From a virus, in IMG/VR virus record IMGVR_UViG_3300032073_000073, positions 1-39,165 of that record: a stretch of DNA of 39,165 nucleotides; one strand, 5' to 3'. Under the pieces are notes generated by a model. That model was not told where the DNA came from. It saw nothing but the letters and a program-made list of their open reading frames with translations, and made no database searches. A program made the translations under genes and the position numbers. Positions 15,459 through 22,007 of the stretch are shown one piece after another (the first letter of the stretch is position 1; every line of letters starts with the position of its first letter).

Positions 15459-15847
15459 CACTTGCTCCACTTGTCATAGTTCTCTGATGCACCTTTGATG
15501 TCACGCCAACCCTCCGGTGTAGTCCACCCGAAAGCGTTAAGCGTCCTGTCAATCTCCTTGTTGCTGACGCCACCCTCAGCGAGCAGTATGAGCAATGCAC
15601 AGGGATGCACGCAATCCCATGAACTGTGGTTGCTCTCAGGCTCTGGCGGTGCGTCAGCAAAGTGAACAACCTTGCTGGCAGAGACAAGTTGCTTGCACTG
15701 CTTCAAGGTTCCTGTGAACTCCCCAACACTAAAGTTGAACTGGCCGTGACGCATTGCAACGTGGGACTCGCCAGTGTCAGTGTTTGTTATGATGAAGTTC
15801 TTGACCCCATTCTCGTCCAACACGCCTTTAACTTTAACATTACTCAT
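15458..15847 (-). CDS. Hypothetical protein, 129 aa
   Basis: I use the ATG at 15847 (AAGGAG upstream, ATGA overlap). Residues 1-75 form an apparent beta-rich domain (VKVKGVLDENGVKNFIITNTDTGESHVAMRHGQFNFSVGEF). Residues 85-129 are a helical part (LLILLAEGGVSNKEIDRTLNAFGWTTPEGWRDI) that resembles a winged or HTH-like fold. DNA binding is possible but not demonstrated. It is directly coupled to the helicase gene. Confidence 0.6.
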   Translation of the reverse strand: MSNVKVKGVLDENGVKNFIITNTDTGESHVAMRHGQFNFSVGEFTGTLKQCKQLVSASKVVHFADAPPEPESNHSSWDCVHPCALLILLAEGGVSNKEIDRTLNAFGWTTPEGWRDIKGASENYDKWSK

Positions 15848-16047
15848 ATTCCGCTCCTTATGTTTTTCCAAGTCCAAGTGTCTCGATACCCCTTCGCAAA
15901 GTCTGCTCTCTCGCTGGGAGTAGGGAGTTGCTCAAGGTATCTGAAGTATGGCCGACTGCACATGAAGTTTATTGGTGCAGACAGCGTTTCACCCAGCTTG
16001 ACGTACAGTGCCTCTGCTAGGTCTGCTCCCTTCTCGTATGCGTCCAT
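15844..16047 (-). CDS. Hypothetical protein, 67 aa
   Basis: This is a small, mixed-charge, probably helical protein with aromatic content in its second half (RPYFRYLEQLPTPSERADFAKGYRDTWTW). The start overlaps the preceding stop (TGATG). I see no motif; function is unknown. Confidence 0.55.
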   Translation of the reverse strand: MDAYEKGADLAEALYVKLGETLSAPINFMCSRPYFRYLEQLPTPSERADFAKGYRDTWTWKNIRSGI

Positions 16048-16292
16048 CAGATGCCTCCATTTGGGTTGTGTGTCGCTGCATCGTACTTCTTAAAGCACGA
16101 GAAGTGTACGTCAGGGACATCATCAAGTATCCACTCTGAGATACTTAGTGTTCGCAAGTCCTCCGAGTGATTAGCTCCCTGCTGGCATCCACAGACGATA
16201 CAGGTCTCTGGAATCCACGGGATGCTGACCACCGATAGTGACCACAGCAGGAGCAAGCTCAGGAACGCCAGTGCTTCTAGTGACTTTCTCAT
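16047..16292 (-). CDS. Exported or membrane-anchored Cys-containing protein, 81 aa
   Basis: Residues 1-25 are a signal anchor or signal peptide (MRKSLEALAFLSLLLLWSLSVV). After it come CIVCGCQQG and later HFSC, four cysteines and several histidines that could bind a metal or form disulfides. Its start overlaps the previous gene by four bases (ATGA). An exported protein within an early block is unusual; superinfection exclusion or envelope modification are possibilities without direct support. Confidence 0.6.
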   Translation of the reverse strand: MRKSLEALAFLSLLLLWSLSVVSIPWIPETCIVCGCQQGANHSEDLRTLSISEWILDDVPDVHFSCFKKYDAATHNPNGGI

Positions 16293-16540
16293 TTGACTAC
16301 CTTCAGTAAAGTGTTGGGGGTTTCGATTACTCTTGCACTATCATAGCGTCTTGGGTCAGCAAGTCCAGTGTCTAGGCGGTCACGACTGGTATTATATGTA
16401 CCTTTTTCGTCCCGAAGGCTAACCCACTCGACATCGCCAATGGTTACCTGATCGACAACCATTGACTCGTGACTGCCGTACCGCGATGGTGCTTCAACGA
16501 CTGGCTGGGCTTTCTTCTGTGCTGGTTTCTTAAATGGCAT
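16289..16540 (-). CDS. Hypothetical protein, 83 aa
   Basis: The N-terminus is Lys/Ala/Pro-rich (PFKKPAQKKAQPVVEAP), and the rest has alternating strands ending TLLKVVK. AGGAGCAAGAG stands before the ATG. It is the first gene after the promoter at 16620-16647. No family is recognised. Confidence 0.6.
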   Translation of the reverse strand: MPFKKPAQKKAQPVVEAPSRYGSHESMVVDQVTIGDVEWVSLRDEKGTYNTSRDRLDTGLADPRRYDSARVIETPNTLLKVVK

Positions 16541-16619
16541 CTCTTGCTCCTAGGGTAAGTGAAAAAAGGGTTAGGCAGTTTTGCGTGATACCCAGCACGT
16601 TTGTCCTCGTTATGTCCCT

Positions 16620-16647
16620 ATTCTACAGGTAGTATCGTGCGAGTCAA
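16620..16647 (-). promoter_or_regulatory. Early promoter, CTGTANAAT type
   Basis: On the minus strand: TTGACT, 16 bp, TAGAAT, with CCTG immediately before the -10. It would drive 16540 down to the helicase. It shares spacer length and CTGTANAAT with the promoters at 20269 and 20551. Confidence 0.7.
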
Positions 16648-16676
16648 CAACAATCTTTACATATTCCAGAATTATT

Positions 16677-16961
16677 TTACCGGATTATTATCAGGGCTGG
16701 ACTACGCCAATTCCACCACATGACTGGCGGATTCCTGTAGAGATGCCCATGAGGCATAGCCACGTTCACGTTGCTTCTGTAGCTCAAAGGCGTCCAGCTA
16801 TAATTGCGACCAGACCGTACCTCGGACAATCTGTGCCGTGCCTCAACTCGTCGTGCTTCCCTGCGTGACTGATAGTCCTGCCACTTGGGGTTGTCTCGGT
16901 AGTCGGCGTATGCACTGGCTGGGGTCGCGAGTATCGCGATCAACAAAAAGTTTCTAAACAT
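16677..16961 (-). CDS. Small secreted basic protein, 94 aa
   Basis: Start at 16961, preceded by AAGGAGA (a strong RBS); the longer frame runs through the hairpin cluster. The N-terminus MFRNFLLIAILATPASAYA is a textbook signal peptide with an AYA cleavage site. The mature part (about 75 residues) is Arg/Tyr/Trp-rich (RREARRVEARHRLSEVRSGRNYSW...VMWWNWRSP) and ends hydrophobically (ALIIIR). Periplasmic location is likely. I know no family. Placed between the DUF669 gene and an early promoter, it may be an early-expressed envelope-acting protein, for example an exclusion factor; this is speculation. Confidence 0.65.
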   Translation of the reverse strand: MFRNFLLIAILATPASAYADYRDNPKWQDYQSRREARRVEARHRLSEVRSGRNYSWTPLSYRSNVNVAMPHGHLYRNPPVMWWNWRSPALIIIR

Positions 16962-16995
16962 CTTACTGTTCTCCTTGGTATCAAAAATAGAAAGG

Positions 16996-17079
16996 TGAGG
17001 CGGCAGGACTCGCACCTGCCACGTGGCTACTGACCCCACGGGGTTGGTCAATTATGACTTATGACCAGATGTCGCCTCC
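16996..17079 (-). other. tRNA-like hairpin cluster overlapping the end of the DUF669 gene
   Basis: On the minus strand GAGGCG (17073-17078) can pair with CGCCTC (16997-17002) across about 82 nt, like an acceptor stem. Just inside the 3' strand is a 5-bp stem with a 7-nt loop, GCAGG-TGCGAGT-CCTGC, which looks like a T-arm (GC instead of TC in the loop). TGACC/GGTCA and CCAC/GTGG hairpins lie between. I could not fold a normal D-arm or a 7-nt anticodon loop, and CCA is absent. It may be a decayed tRNA, a tRNA mimic or merely an RNA-processing or terminator structure. Confidence 0.35.
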
Positions 17080-17556
17080 TCCATCGGCTGGTGGAAAGCT
17101 CGTGTCCTCAACCTGACAGTCTTCGCTGCAAGGATTGAAGTAGAAGTCTCGGCTCGGACCCCACTGAGGGTCTTTGCTTGGCTTGGTCTTGATGACCAAC
17201 TCAAACTTGGTGCCGACCTTCTCAAGAAACTTGGGAAGGCTAGGAATACCAGAACCGCCGACTGCTGCCCACAACTGAGCAATACGCTGCTGACCGATCT
17301 CCCCGTGCTTGGGGCTACCACTGTTGGCGTACACCAAGTCGTCAAACTCTCGACGATTGTTGTACTGACCACCCTCGTACTTGAACTGAAACTTCAGGTA
17401 CTCGATCTCGTTACCAGCCTTCGACGTTCGGCTTGTGTCCTCTACCTCAAGGATAGAAGCACAGAACTTCCCGTCTGGTACTGGAGTGAACTCACGAGGT
17501 GCGTTTGCTGCTGAGCTTGCTGCGTCGAACTGCTCTTGTGAAAGATTGAAAGCCAT
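17059..17556 (-). CDS. DUF669-family protein, 165 aa, probable ssDNA-binding partner
   Basis: The layout matches the phage DUF669 family: an N-terminal FTPVPDGKFCASILEVEDTSRTSKAGNEIEYLKFQF strand segment, a central IGQQRIAQLWAAVG helix, and a C-terminal strand region (KFELVIKTKPSKDPQWGPSRDFYFNP). A flexible acidic tail ends GGGDIWS. Such proteins are usually encoded between a Sak4-type ATPase and a helicase, as here, and are thought to act in recombination or replication, with an SSB-like acidic tail. The last 20 bp overlap the tRNA-like structure. Confidence 0.78.
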   Translation of the reverse strand: MAFNLSQEQFDAASSAANAPREFTPVPDGKFCASILEVEDTSRTSKAGNEIEYLKFQFKYEGGQYNNRREFDDLVYANSGSPKHGEIGQQRIAQLWAAVGGSGIPSLPKFLEKVGTKFELVIKTKPSKDPQWGPSRDFYFNPCSEDCQVEDTSFPPADGGGDIWS

Positions 17557-17578
17557 AGTGCTAATGCTCCGATTAAAG

Positions 17579-18295
17579 TTACTTAGAAACGTCTGAAAGG
17601 TAGGACTCGATGTCCGAAAGATTGTAGCTAGGTTTCAAGCCCTGCTTGCGATGCTTGGCTTGATACGCTGGTGTGCCCTCAGTGTAGAGAACACGGTCAC
17701 CTGTTTCAACCCCAACGCTGACCTGCTTGAGACCGACCTGCTTGTTCTGAGTGAGAACGACTGTCTGGGCGAACAAAAGTTCATCGCACCACTCACAAAC
17801 AGATGCTGCTGCATGCTTAGTCAACTTGGGCTGATATGCTGACCAACTTGTTCCGTCTGGTCGCGTGACGGTTTTGATCTCGGCATGACCAATCAAGACG
17901 ACATCTTTGCCTGCGGCGATCACTGAATCCAGTAGTCGTAGGATGGAGGATACTCTACGATTGATCTCCACCGCACCACGTCCGAAGGCGTCTTGAAAGT
18001 TCTCTTTATCAAGATCACGCTGAACCAACTTCTCAGTCCAGTCAATGCTGTCGAGGACAAGCGTATCAAAGTCGCTCTCGCGAACTTCCTTGACTGCTGC
18101 CACAACATCCTTGGCCGATTCTAGCAACGCTGTTCGCGTCACGTCAAGGTCGCCACACCCGTTCTCAGTTGGCAGGAAGATTGGGTTGCCCCACTTGCTT
18201 GCTGCCGTTGACTTGCCAACACCGTGAGTGCCGTATAGAAAGGTGCGTCTCGCACGCTTCTGTGGACCGCTCGTTGTGTTACTCAAAAAACTCAT
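17579..18295 (-). CDS. Sak4-like RecA-fold ATPase (single-strand annealing), 238 aa
   Basis: Walker A YGTHGVGKST lies at 21-30 and Walker B FDTLVLDSID at 76-85; a further strand VVLIGHAEIKTV lies near 135-146. Length and the short RecA core without extra DNA-binding lobes match phage Sak4-type recombinases, which act with an SSB-like protein during recombination-dependent replication. DUF669 follows 22 bp downstream. Its own promoter is at 18326-18353. A generic phage AAA nucleotide-binding protein is the conservative name. Confidence 0.82.
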   Translation of the reverse strand: MSFLSNTTSGPQKRARRTFLYGTHGVGKSTAASKWGNPIFLPTENGCGDLDVTRTALLESAKDVVAAVKEVRESDFDTLVLDSIDWTEKLVQRDLDKENFQDAFGRGAVEINRRVSSILRLLDSVIAAGKDVVLIGHAEIKTVTRPDGTSWSAYQPKLTKHAAASVCEWCDELLFAQTVVLTQNKQVGLKQVSVGVETGDRVLYTEGTPAYQAKHRKQGLKPSYNLSDIESYLSDVSK

Positions 18296-18325
18296 TTTAG
18301 CTCCTGTTGTTGCTTGTGAGATGAC

Positions 18326-18353
18326 ATTATAGCGAATTACCAGATCCTGTCAA
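18326..18353 (-). promoter_or_regulatory. Sigma70-type promoter for the Sak4-like gene
   Basis: On the minus strand TTGACA, 16 bp, TATAAT: both hexamers are perfect consensus. It lies between the 18358 stop and the 18295 start. Confidence 0.82.
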
Positions 18354-18357
18354 ATGC

Positions 18358-18786
18358 TTAACTTCTTTTTTCTTCGTGGTACTCTGAAAGCTCATTCAAC
18401 CACTCCTCGAAGTGGTCTGCAATCTCAACGGCAGGCATGTGCCAGAGGTCGATCACGTGACCGACAAGCTCCCATACCCAGTCTGCACAGGTCTCCTCTG
18501 AATCCATGCCGTCGAACGGGAATGCCGACCCGCTCACCGTGGGGTCAAAGTCGTACTCAACAGCAACAGCAGCAACCTCTTTGATGAATAATTCTGCTAG
18601 TGCCTGCTGCATCGAGTCAACCGATGTGACGTTCACCGATATGAGGTCCTTCAGCCTCTCTGAGGCGTCATACTGGTCACCAGACGCGAGACCCAGAACC
18701 TGAGCCTCTTGCCTCTCATTGATATAAACAACCTGTGCCCGTGTCCAGAAGATCGCTTCCTTTGTCTTGCTGTCTATTCTTCGCAC
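18358..18786 (-). CDS. Hypothetical acidic protein, 142 aa
   Basis: A largely helical, acidic protein with a basic start (MRRIDSKTKEAIFWTRAQVVYINERQEAQVLGL). The Trp-rich helical C-terminus (CADWVWELVGHVIDLWHMPAVEIADHFEEWLNEL) resembles small phage proteins of unknown role. It overlaps the upstream gene by 13 bp. No function is assigned. Confidence 0.6.
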   Translation of the reverse strand: MRRIDSKTKEAIFWTRAQVVYINERQEAQVLGLASGDQYDASERLKDLISVNVTSVDSMQQALAELFIKEVAAVAVEYDFDPTVSGSAFPFDGMDSEETCADWVWELVGHVIDLWHMPAVEIADHFEEWLNELSEYHEEKRS

Positions 18787-19172
18787 TGTTCGCTCCTCTT
18801 TTGTTCCAAGTGTACGTTAATGATCGCTGCTTGCAGTTCCTCGCGGTGAGGTGCTGCCTGTATGAACGTATTATAGCCGAGAGCCTCGTCGCTGTCAAAG
18901 CGTTCAGGTCCGTTTTCGGTCAGCACAGTGACGCTGAAACAAACCTCTTTTCCTAGCTCCTCGTCTTGGAAGTCGTCGAAGATGATCGTGTTGACACACT
19001 CACAGTCTTCATAGCCAACGAGTGCCAGCCCTCGTGAGCCTTGGTAGTCGTACTGGAAGTGCCTAGAGGCTTGCCCGAAGAATCGCCTTCTAGCACGCTG
19101 GGAAGCATCGGGACGCAGCCACTCGTACAGCTTCACAGCTTCGTCAATGTCTTTGGCTTGCTTTGTTATCAT
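18774..19172 (-). CDS. Hypothetical protein, 132 aa
   Basis: N-terminal helices with a basic segment (SQRARRRFFGQASRHFQYDYQG) precede a strand-rich middle (IIFDDFQDEELGKEVCFSVTVLTENG) and an acidic C-terminal helix. No family is recognised. A perfect-consensus promoter sequence is embedded in its codons at 18870-18898. Confidence 0.6.
   Translation of the reverse strand: MITKQAKDIDEAVKLYEWLRPDASQRARRRFFGQASRHFQYDYQGSRGLALVGYEDCECVNTIIFDDFQDEELGKEVCFSVTVLTENGPERFDSDEALGYNTFIQAAPHREELQAAIINVHLEQKRSEQCEE
18870..18898 (-). promoter_or_regulatory. Intragenic consensus promoter
   Basis: Inside the 18774-19172 reading frame the minus strand reads TTGACA, 17 bp, TATAAT, a perfect sigma70 consensus with ideal spacing. 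It could boost the 18358-18786 gene and those below. Chance from codon use cannot be excluded. Confidence 0.6.
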
Positions 19173-19229
19173 CGCTTAACACCTGTCCTTTTCTCTGATT
19201 TAATTTGGTCAATTATGAAACCCAGTTCG

Positions 19230-19370
19230 CTACTTGCTACGTAACTCATCTTCGTCTCTCCATGTGTCCATGTATCGGTCGTCTGTGTGGATGCACCATG
19301 CAACCACCGCCACGGCTGAAAGGATGACCAGTCCATTCAGCACTAGAATTGCCTGAGTGTGTGGGTCCAT
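19230..19370 (-). CDS. Small single-pass membrane protein, 46 aa
   Basis: The ATG at 19370 overlaps the preceding stop (TAATG), a coupling used throughout this phage. Residues 6-27 (QAILVLNGLVILSAVAVVAWCI) form a clear membrane helix followed by a hydrophilic, acidic tail (DRYMDTWRDEDELRSK). The role is unknown; such micro-membrane proteins of early regions often modulate the host envelope or exclusion. Confidence 0.6.
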   Translation of the reverse strand: MDPHTQAILVLNGLVILSAVAVVAWCIHTDDRYMDTWRDEDELRSK

Positions 19371-19702
19371 TAGTTCACCTTGCTTGGTAACGCGAAACCG
19401 ATCCAGCGACCTTTACGCTCAAGTGCATCCAGTGCAAGCTCGAAGGCGATACGCTCTGACACTACATTGCAGTCCAAGCCCTTGATTGCCTCATCTGCTT
19501 CTTTGAAAGCAGCGATGACCTCGTCACGCATCCAGACCTGCCAACACCTACGCTTGGTGCCACATGGATGAGAGACCACCCAGTAAGCCTTCCCATCACC
19601 TCTTGGGTAGCCACCTACGCAGTGGTGGGTGATTGGGAAGTCGTCGCCAGCACTGTGTGCCTGAACGCCGCCTGCTGCAAAGCCGTTGTGTGCCTTAGTC
19701 AT
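19370..19702 (-). CDS. Hypothetical protein, 110 aa
   Basis: Residues 15-60 are rich in His, Gly and Cys (HSAGDDFPITHHCVGGYPRGDGKAYW, SHPCGTKRRCWQVW), possibly a metal-binding patch. Then comes an amphipathic helical part (EVIAAFKEADEAIKGL...IAFELALDAL) and a short strand end. No known family. The N-terminal half could be a compact zinc fold. Confidence 0.6.
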   Translation of the reverse strand: MTKAHNGFAAGGVQAHSAGDDFPITHHCVGGYPRGDGKAYWVVSHPCGTKRRCWQVWMRDEVIAAFKEADEAIKGLDCNVVSERIAFELALDALERKGRWIGFALPSKVN

Positions 19703-19704
19703 AA

Positions 19705-19959
19705 TTAGTTCTCCAATGGAAGGATAAGGTTCTCAAGTTGTTCTAGTGTACGCGATAAGTCTGCAATCTGCAAGTACAGGTCGCTGCATCGAGCTTCGTC
19801 TGCAAAGCAGAGCTTCTCGCCCTCGTCTTCTCTGGCGATGATCTCGCCACGCTCACCGTGAGCCTTCTGCAACTTAATGTTGAAGTGCTTAATGAGCGAC
19901 TCAACACGTGCATTGTGGTTCACGGGATGGTGATAGTTCTGGAGGTGTGCTGCTGACAT
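19705..19959 (-). CDS. Hypothetical coiled-coil protein, 84 aa
   Basis: The sequence is charged and helical, with a C-terminal heptad-like stretch (DLYLQIADLSRTLEQLENLILPLEN) and an N-terminal His-rich segment (HLQNYHHPVNHN). It lies two bases upstream of the next gene. Function is unknown. Confidence 0.6.
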   Translation of the reverse strand: MSAAHLQNYHHPVNHNARVESLIKHFNIKLQKAHGERGEIIAREDEGEKLCFADEARCSDLYLQIADLSRTLEQLENLILPLEN

Positions 19960-19970
19960 CTCAGTATCTC

Positions 19971-20222
19971 CTAGTTACATGGTGTGAATTTGACTTTGAC
20001 CTTGCGTTTCTTGTTGCAGATCGCCTTGGTCTGGTAAACGTCAACAATGTCGATAAGCTCATCAAGCTCGTCTTGGTTCAAGCATAACGCCTCGAAGCGT
20101 CCGCCGTCAACCCCTACGCTGAACCAAATTACTCGATTGTCTGAATTTCCTCTGATCTCATGCTCGACGAACTCGACGCCTCGGATAGAGTAGAACGCTT
20201 GGAGGAGTGTATCTTTTGTCAT
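19971..20222 (-). CDS. Hypothetical protein, 83 aa
   Basis: An alpha/beta-looking small protein with a basic C-terminus (NKKRKVKVKFTPCN). AAAGGAAC precedes the ATG, and its promoter and leader resemble those of the 20505 gene. No family is recognised. Confidence 0.6.
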   Translation of the reverse strand: MTKDTLLQAFYSIRGVEFVEHEIRGNSDNRVIWFSVGVDGGRFEALCLNQDELDELIDIVDVYQTKAICNKKRKVKVKFTPCN

Positions 20223-20268
20223 CTTAAGTTCCTTTGTGGGAGGTAAGTTGTTTCTGCGTTACCCTTCC

Positions 20269-20296
20269 ATTTTACAGATATCGGCAGGAGGGTCAA
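20269..20296 (-). promoter_or_regulatory. Early promoter, CTGTANAAT type
   Basis: On the minus strand TTGACC, 16 bp, TAAAAT, with TCTG before the -10. The leader then carries AAACAAC, ACCTCCCA and CAAAGGAAC, also seen after the 20551 promoter. Confidence 0.7.
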
Positions 20297-20307
20297 GCCG
20301 AATTTAA

Positions 20308-20505
20308 TCAATTTTCTGTTTTTCGCAGAATTTCTTTCGCGAGCTTCGTAAACGCCTCCTGTGACGTTGGACCGCCTTCGAGGGCAAGTTGGTCAATCAG
20401 GTCGTGTGCGGCCCTTACAGCGGCTGCTGGTGCCCCGTATGTGTTTCCTGTGGACCATACACGGTAGGCGAATCGAACACGGGCGAGTTGGTCATCTGAT
20501 AACAT
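20308..20505 (-). CDS. Hypothetical protein, 65 aa
   Basis: I prefer the ATG at 20505 because the promoter at 20551-20578 would start transcripts near 20544, leaving the longer frame without a leader, while AAAGGAACC precedes the inner ATG. The protein is helical (SDDQLARVRFAYRVW...AAAVRAAHDLIDQLALE...EAFTKLAKEILRKTEN). No family is recognised. It is the first minus-strand early gene. Confidence 0.6.
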   Translation of the reverse strand: MLSDDQLARVRFAYRVWSTGNTYGAPAAAVRAAHDLIDQLALEGGPTSQEAFTKLAKEILRKTEN

Positions 20506-20550
20506 GGGAGGTTCCTTTGCTGGGAGGTGGGTTGTTTGTGTCATGCCCCC

Positions 20551-20578
20551 ATTGTACAGGTCTCATCGGCCATGTCAA
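20551..20578 (-). promoter_or_regulatory. First minus-strand early promoter, CTGTANAAT type
   Basis: On the minus strand TTGACA, 16 bp, TACAAT, with ACCTG before the -10. It is divergent to the plus-strand promoter at 20657, with about 80 bp between them. Confidence 0.75.
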
Positions 20579-20656
20579 ACGCAACATTGAGTTTTTTTGG
20601 GATTTCTTTTTTACCCCGTAAATAACGTGGCTCCAAAACAAAGCGATCTAAAGGTT

Positions 20657-20685
20657 TTGACTTATCCGTTCAGATATGTTATCAT
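20657..20685 (+). promoter_or_regulatory. Promoter of the plus-strand island
   Basis: TTGACT, 17 bp, TATCAT. The -10 hexamer forms the first bases of the inverted repeat at 20680-20735. Confidence 0.75.
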
Positions 20686-20735
20686 CTTGTCTTCTGGACA
20701 AGTTGCTTCAATCTTGCCGAGAAGACAAGATGATA
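20680..20735 (+). repeat. 16-bp perfect inverted repeat in the resolvase leader
   Basis: TATCATCTTGTCTTCT (20680-20695) is perfectly complementary to 20720-20735 across a 24-nt loop. It starts in the -10 box and covers the expected transcription start, so it may be an operator; most of it would also form a strong 5' mRNA hairpin. GACAAG recurs several times around it. Confidence 0.8.
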
Positions 20736-20760
20736 CGTATCAAGCAGACCGAGGACAAGA

Positions 20761-21201
20761 ATGATTGACACGAGCAAATTACTGTTCACTGTAAAGGTGA
20801 ATCACAAGCTGAAAAATAACAACAATGGTCAGACAAAACACTGGTCGTCATCACATTCTGAAAGAAAGAAGTGGATGAAGGCACTAGAGACAGCCGAAGT
20901 AGAGACAGAGACTGGCTGCATGTTTGACTACCATGACTTCCTTGCGAACGTACTAGAAGGCGAGCCAATGGCTCAGAAGGTGGGAATAGAGGTACACAGG
21001 GTCTTAGGTCCACGTGAGCGTCACTGGGATGCAGATTCTGTGCTTAGGGGGTCAGCCAAGCAGCTTGTGGATAGCTTGGTGGAAACTAAGCTGTTGACAG
21101 ATGATAACATCAAGTGTATACTGTGGGCGTTGGGAACTCAGTCGGCGGAACGTTCTGCCGAGTCCCACGTCTTGGTTCGCGTTTTTGGAGCAGAAGTATG
21201 A
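20761..21201 (+). CDS. rusA: RusA-like Holliday junction resolvase, 146 aa
   Basis: The C-terminal half shows the RusA pattern: RHWDADSVLRGSAKQLVDSLVETKLLTDDNIKCI, with Asp90, Asp92, Lys100, Asp104 and Asp114/115 at the expected places for the metal-binding acidic cluster and catalytic lysine. The N-terminal 50 residues (NNGQTKHWSSSHSERKKWMKA) correspond to the usual basic lead-in. These enzymes cut four-way junctions before packaging. It is the first gene behind the promoter at 20657 and its stop overlaps the phosphoesterase start (ATGA). Confidence 0.82.
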   Translation: MIDTSKLLFTVKVNHKLKNNNNGQTKHWSSSHSERKKWMKALETAEVETETGCMFDYHDFLANVLEGEPMAQKVGIEVHRVLGPRERHWDADSVLRGSAKQLVDSLVETKLLTDDNIKCILWALGTQSAERSAESHVLVRVFGAEV

Positions 21202-21908
21202 GTAAGGGTTCAAGAGTTTTAGTGGTGCCAGATCTTCACGCACCAGCAGTCCATCCGAAGGCGTTTGATTTCGTCAGGCAGATTCAGGATGAGTGGCAGA
21301 CAGATCGTACTGTGTTCCTTGGAGATGCGTTTGACTTGCACGCTATGTCCTACCACCAGAAGGAATTAGGGACCAAGCGTATCATCGACGAAGTGGACGA
21401 GGCAATGGAGCAACTCCAGCCATTCTATGACCACTTCTCAAGTGGTGAAGTAGACTTCTTGGTAGGCAACCACGATGATCTCATCTGCCGCAAGGCTGTG
21501 GACGCAGAGATCCCCTGCGAGTGGCTGAAGCCCATTAAGGACATCTTTGGTATGCCAGACAACTGGAAGGTCACAGAGCGTTACGGGACCGTTCTGGTGG
21601 ACGGAGTAGCCTATCGTCACGGTGATGCTGGTGCAGGTGGGCAGACTCCTGCTGTGACTCAAGCCAAGCAGGCTATGCAGTCCACAGTCATTGGACACTT
21701 CCACGCTGCATTTGGCGTGAACTGGTACGCCTGTGATGCAATGCGTATCTTTGGCATGTCAGCAGGCTCCCTGTGCGATCCTACGCACCTCATGCAGAAG
21801 TACGGCAAGAAGTACACCAAACGCCCCATCATCGGCATGGGAGTCGTTCTGGACGGTACACACGCCTATTGTGAGGTGATGCCAGTCACCAACCGTGGCG
21901 TCAAGTAA
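21198..21908 (+). CDS. Calcineurin-like metallophosphoesterase, 236 aa
   Basis: Start at 21198 (GGAG upstream, ATGA coupling); the longer frame runs through the resolvase gene. All signature blocks of the family are present: PDLH (Asp12, His14), GDAFD (42-46), GNHDD (90-94), RHGD (140-143) and GHFH (166-169), giving a complete dimetal site. Phage members may act as phosphodiesterases or as phosphatases in nucleotide or DNA-end processing; the substrate cannot be told from sequence. It is co-transcribed with the resolvase. Confidence 0.9.
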   Translation: MSKGSRVLVVPDLHAPAVHPKAFDFVRQIQDEWQTDRTVFLGDAFDLHAMSYHQKELGTKRIIDEVDEAMEQLQPFYDHFSSGEVDFLVGNHDDLICRKAVDAEIPCEWLKPIKDIFGMPDNWKVTERYGTVLVDGVAYRHGDAGAGGQTPAVTQAKQAMQSTVIGHFHAAFGVNWYACDAMRIFGMSAGSLCDPTHLMQKYGKKYTKRPIIGMGVVLDGTHAYCEVMPVTNRGVK

Positions 21909-21925
21909 AAATTTTAATTAACCTA

Positions 21926-21954
21926 TTGACATCGCCTCCTGTGAGGTGTATCTT
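21926..21954 (+). promoter_or_regulatory. Promoter overlapping a terminator
   Basis: TTGACA, 17 bp, TATCTT. The spacer contains a small dyad, CCTCctgtGAGG. Transcription would start around 21961, inside the 5' arm of the terminator hairpin at 21958-21991. Confidence 0.7.
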
Positions 21955-21957
21955 TAT

Positions 21958-21991
21958 CACATCAGAGCAATTTCGCTCTGGTGTGTTTTTT
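21958..21991 (+). terminator. Intrinsic terminator after the phosphoesterase
   Basis: CACATCAGAGC pairs with GCTCTGGTGTG (11 bp, one G-T) around AATTTC, followed by TTTTTT (21986-21991). Confidence 0.88.
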
Positions 21992-22007
21992 CGCTTAGGA
22001 GCAAACT

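Noticed and set aside
16996-17079. Functional tRNA gene
   Set aside because: T-arm and acceptor-like pairing exist, but no D-arm, no 7-nt anticodon loop and a G-A pair at the acceptor end; kept only as a tRNA-like structure.
21114-21197. Longer N-terminus of the phosphoesterase
   Set aside because: It lies within the resolvase gene; the ATG at 21198 has an RBS and ATGA coupling, and the conserved domain starts right after it.
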